Source of the DNA: Candidatus Nomurabacteria bacterium GW2011_GWF2_43_8
GTDB taxonomy: Bacteria > Patescibacteriota > Minisyncoccia > Phycocordibacterales > UBA9973
Direction of reading: 5' to 3'
Length of the DNA: 11,231 nucleotides
Assembly (NCBI GenBank): GCA_001000035.1
Contig: LCGX01000011.1
Span: forward strand, 1-11,231
Part shown: positions 6,379-11,231 of the stretch, in pieces
Layout: the number at the start of each line of letters is the position of its first letter
Numbering within the stretch: position 1 is the first letter of the stretch
The notes under the pieces: generated by a model
Told to the model about the DNA's origin: nothing
What the model saw: only the letters and a program-made list of their open reading frames with translations
Database searches by the model: none
Position numbers and translations under genes: made by a program

Positions 6379-6407
6379 TTGACAGCCTGATGTTATATTG
6401 AGACAAT
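6379..6407 (+). promoter_or_regulatory. Promoter of the Ig-like membrane-anchored protein (leaderless)
   Basis: TTGACA (6379-6384) begins immediately after the murI stop codon; a 17-nt spacer leads to GACAAT (6402-6407, four of six consensus bases), then TTAGGT (6 nt) and the ATG. The spacing is exact although the -10 is imperfect. Confidence 0.65.
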
Positions 6408-6413
6408 TTAGGT

Positions 6414-7295
6414 ATGATTAAAAAAGAGCATATAAGGATAGTTGTTTTAATATTGTCTCTGGGCCTCGTAGCAGTTTCTTTGTACATTAGTCATCTTTAT
6501 AAAAGTATAGATATTACGGCAAATGGTTCCAATGGGCCCATCACAGTTTTTTCTGATCAAAACATAATTTTTTCTTTCCATGGCCGTGGAGATAGGTGTG
6601 AGGTGAGCCAATCCGGGGAAGGAAACAACGTAGATATCACAGCTAGTGGGATATATCGTCCCCAAAACAACAGTGAAATTATTAACGGTCAATTTACTAT
6701 GGGGCCCGGAGGTGAATTGCCCGACTTCCCAATTGGAGAAAATATTAATTTCCCAATAAAATGTTTCGATAAGAATGGGCAACAGATTGGATCTGACAAC
6801 GTGGTAGTAAGTATTTTTGACAGGTACGCAAGCCCCGAGTTAAAGATTTATGGCAATAGTATCTTTTCTTTTAAATATCCATCAGATTTTTCTGTTAACG
6901 TAGATTCCAGTGGTTCCATAAATGTAAGCAGCCCCGCCTGTCTTTCTGCTCTAGAATTCGGGGAACTTATGATGAGTCCGGTTGCCAACAATACTACTTT
7001 CTGGCTTGAAGAGTTAAAAAGAGAAAACCCTACAGGTTATGAATTTGAATATTGTTTGACAAACCAATACAACATAGTTACAAGGTGCGGATTTAAGAAT
7101 TCTCTAGGATCTTCTGTCAGGCAGAACGCAGTTTTAGTGTCAAAAGATTACAGGCAAGATATTTCCTATATTGAAAGCAGTTTGAACTACGACCAAGTTG
7201 CTGGGCAAAAAGTTGATCCCAATAAAGGAGTTGTTATAAAAAATGTTTGTGAAACAGCTTTTGATAGTATAATAAAAAGTTTCACGTTTAAATAG
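6414..7295 (+). CDS. Membrane-anchored extracytoplasmic protein with Ig-like domain, function unknown
   Basis: A 293-aa protein with an uncleaved-looking N-terminal membrane helix (about 8-28) after a short positive stretch, so the bulk faces outside. Residues about 33-136 resemble the Ig-like beta domain common in CPR surface proteins, with a likely disulfide between C62 and C117. Residues about 140-293 begin with FSFKYPSDF (151-159) and end in a SIIKSFTF strand (285-292), a pattern seen in PsbP-like or lipoprotein-type domains of CPR proteins; it has four more cysteines (176, 214, 225, 279). No catalytic motif is visible. It lies downstream of murI but has its own promoter, so co-regulation with cell-wall synthesis is not implied. 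Confidence 0.75.
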   Translation: MIKKEHIRIVVLILSLGLVAVSLYISHLYKSIDITANGSNGPITVFSDQNIIFSFHGRGDRCEVSQSGEGNNVDITASGIYRPQNNSEIINGQFTMGPGGELPDFPIGENINFPIKCFDKNGQQIGSDNVVVSIFDRYASPELKIYGNSIFSFKYPSDFSVNVDSSGSINVSSPACLSALEFGELMMSPVANNTTFWLEELKRENPTGYEFEYCLTNQYNIVTRCGFKNSLGSSVRQNAVLVSKDYRQDISYIESSLNYDQVAGQKVDPNKGVVIKNVCETAFDSIIKSFTFK

Positions 7296-7310
7296 AGACT
7301 ATATCTCTAT
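7292..7310. terminator. Hairpin containing both convergent stop codons
   Basis: A 7-bp inverted repeat, ATAGAGA and TCTCTAT, with a CTATA loop. The stop of the rightward gene (7293-7295) is in the left arm and the stop of exodeoxyribonuclease III (7299-7301, minus strand) is in the loop. On the minus strand it is followed by TTTAAACG, on the plus strand by no T-tract, so terminator activity is weakly supported. Confidence 0.4.
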
Positions 7311-8102
7311 CCAAATAGGGCAGTGGTCGGAGCCCATGACCTTGGGGAGGATTCCGGCACTCTTTACTTTTTCGGCTAGCTTGCCGCTTACAAAAATATA
7401 GTCGATTCTCCACCCGACGTTGCGCGCTCGGGCGTTGGCGAAATGAGTCCACCAGGTGTAATGTCCCGGCCCCTTGGTGAAAATGCGGAAAGTGTCTACG
7501 AAACCGGCGTCAACAATTTTTTGAATGCCTTCGCGCTCTTCTTTGGTAAATCCTTTCATGCCTTCGTTTTCTTTCGGCCGGGCGAGGTCGTCGGGCGTGT
7601 GCGCCACGTTTAAGTCCCCGCATAATATTACTGATTTTTTCTTTTCCAATTTGCGCATATATTCTAAAAAGGCAGGGTCCCATTGCTGGTGGCGGAGCGG
7701 AATGCGGGAGAGGTCGTCTTTGGCGTTCGGCGTGTAGACACTAACAACATAAAAATCTTTATATTCCAAAGCTATAATTCGGCCTTCGGCGTTTGGGTCT
7801 CCGTAACCGTCTTTCAAGTTGTATTTTTCCACGATATCTTCCGGCAGATTGAGCGTGACGAAAAGCGGCTTCTCTTTAGTGAAGATCGCCGTTCCGCTGT
7901 ACCCCGGGCGTTCCGCGGAATTCCAGTATTCTTCGTACTCTGGCAGGTCCATTTTGCTTTGGTTCTGTTTTGCTTTCGTTTCCTGCAAACAGATGATGTC
8001 CGGCCGGTATTTTTCTACGAACGGCAAAAACATTCCTTTTTTATGCACCGCCCGCAGCCCGTTTACGTTCCAAGAAATAATTTTTATTTTATTTTTTGCC
8101 AT
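7299..8102 (-). CDS. xth: Exodeoxyribonuclease III / AP endonuclease
   Basis: A DNA-repair nuclease of the endonuclease/exonuclease/phosphatase fold that cuts at abasic sites and removes 3' nucleotides. The 267-aa protein has WNVNGLRA (11-18), the metal ligand in LQETK (E41), VYTPNA (122-127), GDLNVAH (162-168, with D163 and N165), GWRIDYIF (230-237), and the catalytic GSDHCP (257-262, with D259 and H260). The set is complete and the length is normal. Its ATG overlaps the end of the recombinase gene by 14 nt, so the two are co-transcribed and probably translationally coupled. Confidence 0.95.
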   Translation of the reverse strand: MAKNKIKIISWNVNGLRAVHKKGMFLPFVEKYRPDIICLQETKAKQNQSKMDLPEYEEYWNSAERPGYSGTAIFTKEKPLFVTLNLPEDIVEKYNLKDGYGDPNAEGRIIALEYKDFYVVSVYTPNAKDDLSRIPLRHQQWDPAFLEYMRKLEKKKSVILCGDLNVAHTPDDLARPKENEGMKGFTKEEREGIQKIVDAGFVDTFRIFTKGPGHYTWWTHFANARARNVGWRIDYIFVSGKLAEKVKSAGILPKVMGSDHCPIWIEI

Positions 8103-9129
8103 GAAACTTCTTATGCACTTCTTTTAATTGCTTGTCGGTGATGTGCGTGTAAATCTGGGTAGTGGAAATATTAGAATGCCCGAGCATCATTTGCACCGAG
8201 CGGATGTCGGCGCCGTTGGAAAGCAGGTCGGTCGCGAACATATGGCGCAGCATGTGCGGAGTCACTCTTTTAGAAATTCCGGCGAGCGTCGCGTAATGCC
8301 GGACGATTCTTTCGATTGAATGCCGGTCCAGGTTGCCATAATCTTTACCGGTGTATTTTGTAGGCCTCGCTCGGTACTTTTGCTCAGTCGCTCGGTCCCT
8401 CGCTTCGCTCGGCCACTCCTTCGGAAAAGTACGCGAGCTCGGCTTGTCTGCAAAATTCTTCTGTTTTTGCTCTGTTTTGCGATCCAGCCGAGTAAATAAA
8501 CCTTCTTCCATATCATCTCTTGCGGCCAGATATTTTTTGAGTGCTGTCTTTGCATTATCCGAAAAAAATACCACTCTTATTTTGCTTCCTTTGCCTCTGA
8601 CTGAAAGTTCGTCGGAGGCGAGATTGATATCCCGGGGGAGAGAACACAATTCGGAAACGCGCAGGCCGGTGGAAAAAAGAAGTTCCAATATCGCTTTGTC
8701 CCGGAGCGATTTTATATCCAATCCAGTCGGTGCTTCTAAAATACGCTCGAGCTCGGCGGGGGTGATAAGTTCCAAAGAACGTTCGAGAGTTCGGGCCAGC
8801 TCGATTTGATCCGTGGACATTGAGGCGATGCCTCTCTTCGCCAGATATTTCAGAAAAGAGCGTAAGGCGATCATATAGTAGTTCTGGGTTTTTTTGGACA
8901 TCGTTTCCGTCCGCACTTTAGAGAGAGAGAAGCCCGGCTGGCGATTCAGCCACAAGCGAAATTCGCGCACAGACGGAGCGGTGATGTCTTTCGGTTCCTT
9001 GATTTTAGCGAATTCAAAATAGCGCGTTAGGTATTGCCCGTAGAGTTCGATAGTGCGAAGGGCCGAACCCCTTTCAATTTCCAAATATTCCAAAAATTCG
9101 CGCTTCAGTCGGTCTATTTCAGTTGCCAT
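8089..9129 (-). CDS. xerD: XerC/XerD-type tyrosine recombinase
   Basis: A site-specific recombinase of the kind that resolves chromosome dimers; whether it is named XerC or XerD cannot be settled, since many CPR genomes have a single Xer. The N-terminal core-binding domain spans about 5-99 and the catalytic domain about 120-340. The catalytic residues are all present: R157 (TGLRVSEL), K180 (RGKGSK), H292 and R295 (PHMLRH), H318 (LGHSN) and Y327. At 346 aa it is about 45 residues longer than usual; residues about 216-262, just before the HSIERIV helix, are an extra polar segment that coincides with a palindrome-rich insertion. The start at 9129 lies 6 nt after an extended -10, so the mRNA is predicted to be leaderless. 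The gene shares its transcript with exodeoxyribonuclease III. Confidence 0.9.
   Translation of the reverse strand: MATEIDRLKREFLEYLEIERGSALRTIELYGQYLTRYFEFAKIKEPKDITAPSVREFRLWLNRQPGFSLSKVRTETMSKKTQNYYMIALRSFLKYLAKRGIASMSTDQIELARTLERSLELITPAELERILEAPTGLDIKSLRDKAILELLFSTGLRVSELCSLPRDINLASDELSVRGKGSKIRVVFFSDNAKTALKKYLAARDDMEEGLFTRLDRKTEQKQKNFADKPSSRTFPKEWPSEARDRATEQKYRARPTKYTGKDYGNLDRHSIERIVRHYATLAGISKRVTPHMLRHMFATDLLSNGADIRSVQMMLGHSNISTTQIYTHITDKQLKEVHKKFHGKK
8369..8463. repeat. In-frame palindromic insertion inside the recombinase gene
   Basis: An inverted repeat of 13 bp with one bulged G pairs GCTCG-GTACTTTT (8369-8381) with AAAAGTAC-G-CGAGC (8425-8438), enclosing 43 nt. The 7-mer CGCTCGG occurs three times (8368, 8389, 8406). 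To the right, GTCTGCAAAATTCTTCTG (8446-8463) matches 1197-1214 of the CCA-enzyme gene at 17 of 18 positions. Both sites also have CCTTCGG upstream of it in the same orientation on the plus strand (1178 and 8418). The insertion is read in the opposite direction here relative to the CCA enzyme, yet stays open. Borders (about 8344-8484) are inferred from the protein. Confidence 0.65.
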
Positions 9130-9135
9130 ACAGGT

Positions 9136-9144
9136 ATTTTACCA
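9136..9144 (-). promoter_or_regulatory. Extended -10 promoter of the recombinase gene (leaderless)
   Basis: On the minus strand TGG-TAAAAT (hexamer at 9136-9141), then ACCTGT (6 nt) and the ATG at 9129. No clear -35 is present at 16-18 nt. It is divergent from the rpsO promoter. Confidence 0.55.
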
Positions 9145-9171
9145 CAAATATTGTGCGACACAGGTGTAAAC

Positions 9172-9200
9172 TTGTAATTTTAGGAACTTTGTGCTAAGAT
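9172..9200 (+). promoter_or_regulatory. Promoter of rpsO (leaderless)
   Basis: TTGTAA (9172-9177), 17-nt spacer, and TGC-TAAGAT as an extended -10 (hexamer 9195-9200). Seven bases lead to the ATG at 9208, so transcription should start at or next to the start codon. Confidence 0.75.
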
Positions 9201-9207
9201 AACAGTT

Positions 9208-9471
9208 ATGCTATCTACTAAGAAAAAGCAGACAATCATAAAGAAACATCAGATTCACGATAAGGATACCGGTAGTCCGGAGGTGCAGGTGGCTGTTTTA
9301 TCCACGCAGATTGATGCCCTGGCTAAACATCTGAAGAAGCATAAAAAGGACAACCATTCCCGCCGGGGACTCATTAAGATGGTTGCCGACCGTCGCACTC
9401 ATCTGAAGTATTTGGAACGCAAAAGCAAACCTCGTTACGATGCTTTGATGAAGAAAATTGATCTCGCGTAA
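9208..9471 (+). CDS. rpsO: 30S ribosomal protein S15
   Basis: An 87-aa protein of normal length that binds 16S rRNA in the platform of the small subunit. The family's signature elements are present: DTGSPEVQVA (20-29), the HLKKHKKDNHSRRGL helix region (41-55) and YLERK (69-73). In E. coli the rpsO leader folds into a pseudoknot bound by S15; the predicted leaderless transcript leaves no room for one. The next gene begins 5 nt after the stop, and pnp follows, which preserves the classical rpsO-pnp linkage with one gene inserted. Confidence 0.97.
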   Translation: MLSTKKKQTIIKKHQIHDKDTGSPEVQVAVLSTQIDALAKHLKKHKKDNHSRRGLIKMVADRRTHLKYLERKSKPRYDALMKKIDLA

Positions 9472-9476
9472 TATTT

Positions 9477-9998
9477 ATGACAGTTATAAAACATAAGGAA
9501 CAAAGAGTCGGAGTTTTTATTGACACTCAAAATTTATACCATTCCGCCCGCAATTTGTATCAGGCGAGGGTAAATTTCGGGGCGGTTGTGAAAGACGCAG
9601 TGGCCGGGCGGAAGCTTGTGCGCGCAGTGGCCTATGTGATTACCACTGAGGCGGGGGACGAGAAAAATTTTTTCGAAGCGTTGACTAAGCAAGGGATTGA
9701 AACCAAGACGAAAGATCTGCAGATTTTCGCTGGAGGAATGAAAAAAGCCGACTGGGACGTTGGGTTGGCCGTCGACGCCATAACCATGGCGCCCAAATTA
9801 GACGCGGTGATTTTAGTTTCCGGCGACGGGGATTTTGTTCCCTTGGCGGATTATTTGAAAATTCATTCCGGTATTCAGGTTGAGGTTGTTTCTTTCGGTA
9901 AATCGACTTCCTCGAAACTCCGCGAAACGGCGGATGAATTCGTGGATCTGTCCGAAAATCCCAGAAAATATCTAATAAGTAGTTCGGCTAGGAGTTAA
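9477..9998 (+). CDS. NYN-domain (LabA/DUF88-type) probable ribonuclease
   Basis: A 173-aa cytoplasmic protein with the PIN-like NYN fold. The acidic residues expected at the metal site are visible: D16 in VFIDTQN (13-19, with N19), D92 and D94 in ADWDVGLAVDA, D100, and SGDGDF (115-120, with D117 and D119). NYN proteins are known or predicted to cut RNA. Its position between rpsO and pnp, 5 nt after the rpsO stop, suggests a part in RNA turnover or ribosomal quality control; this is inference. The final 10 residues are rich in Ser and probably disordered. It has no visible promoter of its own. Confidence 0.88.
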   Translation: MTVIKHKEQRVGVFIDTQNLYHSARNLYQARVNFGAVVKDAVAGRKLVRAVAYVITTEAGDEKNFFEALTKQGIETKTKDLQIFAGGMKKADWDVGLAVDAITMAPKLDAVILVSGDGDFVPLADYLKIHSGIQVEVVSFGKSTSSKLRETADEFVDLSENPRKYLISSSARS

Positions 9999-10014
9999 TT
10001 ATTAGAAAGTTATT

Positions 10015-10020
10015 TATAAG
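10015..10020 (+). promoter_or_regulatory. Possible -10 element for pnp
   Basis: TATAAG lies at 10015-10020, which would start transcription near 10027, just ahead of the leader hairpin at 10029. No good -35 is seen 16-18 nt upstream, so pnp may instead be read only from the rpsO promoter. Confidence 0.3.
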
Positions 10021-10028
10021 TTAATCCG

Positions 10029-10103
10029 GTTCGCGCCCAGACACAAAGTAGTGTTTCAACTTATCGCCAAGTTGTGAAACAACACTGTAGTCTGGATACG
10101 AAC
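10029..10103 (+). promoter_or_regulatory. Long leader hairpin upstream of pnp
   Basis: A 75-nt imperfect stem-loop. From outside in: GTTCG/CGAAC, a 3x3 internal loop, CCAGAC/GTCTGG, an asymmetric loop, AGT/ACT, a 3-nt bulge, GTTTC/GAAAC, a 2-nt bulge, AACTT/AAGTT, and the loop ATCGCC. It ends 11 nt before the pnp ATG. In E. coli a pnp leader stem is cut by RNase III and PNPase then represses its own synthesis. The position and size here fit a similar control or a processing site between the NYN gene and pnp; a terminator is less likely because no T-tract follows. Confidence 0.7.
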
Positions 10104-10114
10104 TGCAACACAAT

Positions 10115-11218
10115 ATGCAAAAAAAAGAATTTAGTGTGGAGGTGGGAGGAAAAAAATTAACCGCCGTTTTTACCGATTTGGCCGAACAGGCGCACGGCTC
10201 GGTGATGCTCAAGTACGGCGAGACGATAGTGCTGGCCACGGCCTGCATGTCCCGCGACAAACAGGAAGGTTTGGGCTATTTTAATCTGACGGTTGACTAC
10301 GCGGAAAAATTTTACGCGGCCGGTAAAATTCTGGGTTCACGCTTCGTCCGCCGCGAGGGCAAGCCCTCGCAGGAAGCGATACTGGCCGGCCGGGTTATAG
10401 ATCGCACTTTGCGCCCGCTTTTCGACCAGTCCATCCGCCATGCGGTGCAGGTTATTGTCACCGTGCTTTCGGTCGACGAAAACGATCCGACAATTTTGGC
10501 GGTCAATGCCGCTTCGCTCGCGCTTTTGGTTTCCGAAATACCCTGGAACGGGCCGGTCGGATGCGTACGGATCGGCAAATACGAGGACGATATCGTGAAG
10601 GTAAATCCTTCCCAGGAACTGCGGCTCTTGGACAGTACTATGTATAAATTTGATCTGACGGTCTGCGGAAAGGACGGGAACATAAACATGATCGAGGCCT
10701 CGGCCCGGGAGACGAGCGAGGAGGAAATCGAAAAAGCACTTGTAATGGCTGCCTTAGAAATTTCCAAGCTGGAAGATTTTCAAAAAAAGATCGCGAAGGA
10801 AATAGGCAAAGAAAAAAGAATTATCGAGAAAGAAAAAATTTTGGACAGATCTGCGGACTTGTTCAATAAAAATATTTTGCCCAAGATGGAAAAGGCGATT
10901 TTTTCCGGCCCGGGCAAATCGAAAATAGACGAACTGCATACCGAATGGAACAATTTAGTAAAAGAAACGTATCCGGAGCGGGAAGATTTCTCTCCGGAAG
11001 ACGATTTGTTCGATGATACCGAGAACGGCATTCTACACAAAAAGGCGATTGAAGAAAATAAGCGCGCCGACGGCAGAAAAATGGATGAACTCCGCGACTT
11101 GTACGCGCAAGCCGGAGGAATTTCCACTCAGCTTCACGGCTCGGGAATTTTTTACCGCGGAGGCACGCACGTGCTTTCGGTGCTTACGCTCGGGGGGCCG
11201 GAGGCGAGGTATTCGTAG
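10115..11218 (+). CDS. pnp: Polynucleotide phosphorylase, 5' half; frame closes early
   Basis: PNPase degrades RNA 3' to 5' by phosphorolysis in the cytoplasm. Residues about 4-215 form the first RNase PH domain (FVRREGKPSQEAILAGRVIDRTLRPL region near 77-102), about 220-310 the helical linker, and from 316 (KRADGRKMDEL) the second RNase PH domain begins, with LHGSGIFYRGGTHVLSVLTLG at 340-360. The full enzyme is about 700 aa; here the frame meets TAG at 11216-11218 after 367 residues. The last normal residues are TLGGPE; the following codons match no known PNPase sequence in any frame. A run of six G (11192-11197) lies just before the break. It is either a frameshifted gene, a sequencing or assembly error, or a rearranged contig end. 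No Shine-Dalgarno is visible; the start fits the family's N-terminus. Confidence 0.9.
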   Translation: MQKKEFSVEVGGKKLTAVFTDLAEQAHGSVMLKYGETIVLATACMSRDKQEGLGYFNLTVDYAEKFYAAGKILGSRFVRREGKPSQEAILAGRVIDRTLRPLFDQSIRHAVQVIVTVLSVDENDPTILAVNAASLALLVSEIPWNGPVGCVRIGKYEDDIVKVNPSQELRLLDSTMYKFDLTVCGKDGNINMIEASARETSEEEIEKALVMAALEISKLEDFQKKIAKEIGKEKRIIEKEKILDRSADLFNKNILPKMEKAIFSGPGKSKIDELHTEWNNLVKETYPEREDFSPEDDLFDDTENGILHKKAIEENKRADGRKMDELRDLYAQAGGISTQLHGSGIFYRGGTHVLSVLTLGGPEARYS

Positions 11219-11231
11219 GTGACGCGGTAGT

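Noticed and set aside
7683..8141. A 152-codon open frame on the plus strand
   Set aside because: It is antisense to exodeoxyribonuclease III, which has every catalytic motif intact.
8351..8809. A 152-codon open frame on the plus strand
   Set aside because: It is antisense to the recombinase catalytic domain and crosses the palindromic insertion; there is no independent support.
11185..11222. Programmed frameshift at the six-G run in pnp
   Set aside because: Neither alternative frame continues into recognisable PNPase sequence, and such control is not known for pnp.
1..11231. CRISPR arrays, toxin-antitoxin pairs, prophage or IS genes
   Set aside because: No regularly spaced repeats, transposase, or paired toxin-antitoxin genes were found; the single tyrosine recombinase fits a housekeeping Xer.

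Overview
This window looks like a compact genome segment from a Patescibacteria (CPR) organism, probably of the Parcubacteria type. The lineage call is inference. It rests on a TrmB-family regulator next to a large Cys-rich zinc-ribbon protein, an Ig-like secreted protein, a TMEM175-type channel, very short intergenic gaps, no convincing Shine-Dalgarno sites, and a tRNA without an encoded CCA end. Nothing looks like phage, IS or CRISPR.

Layout. 1-250: a leftward promoter with the first 12 codons of a gene leaving the window, then a rightward promoter and tRNA-Gly(GCC). 254-1837 (+): tRNA nucleotidyltransferase (CCA-adding enzyme), starting 7 nt after the tRNA. 3823-1860 (-): a two-gene unit of an acylphosphatase-fold protein lacking both catalytic residues and a 559-aa protein with duplicated zinc ribbons. 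3974-4774 (+): TrmB-like regulator, divergent from that unit and sharing a promoter box with it. 5452-4790 (-): TMEM175-like potassium channel. 5578-6378 (+): glutamate racemase, divergent from the channel with a near-identical promoter core. 6414-7295 (+): membrane-anchored extracytoplasmic protein. 9129-7299 (-): XerC/D-type recombinase overlapping exodeoxyribonuclease III. 9208-11231 (+): rpsO, a NYN-domain ribonuclease, a strong leader hairpin, and the 5' half of pnp, whose frame closes early near the window edge.

Three patterns stand out. First, seven genes have a promoter whose -10 hexamer ends 6 or 7 nt before the start codon, which predicts leaderless mRNAs as the default; the CCA-enzyme mRNA would become nearly leaderless by tRNA 3' processing. 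Second, the CCA enzyme and the recombinase each carry an in-frame insertion rich in inverted repeats, and the two insertions share an 18-bp sequence with one mismatch. This suggests a palindromic element that inserts inside coding genes and is tolerated as protein, comparable in concept to Rickettsia palindromic elements. Third, two of the three convergent gene pairs have their stop codons inside a 7-bp hairpin.

Functionally, the genes cover tRNA maturation (tRNA-Gly, CCA enzyme), RNA turnover and translation (rpsO, NYN nuclease, PNPase), DNA processing (XerC/D, ExoIII), cell-wall precursor supply (MurI), ion transport, and one uncharacterised Cys-rich system beside a regulator. No gene-free stretch exceeds 300 bases.
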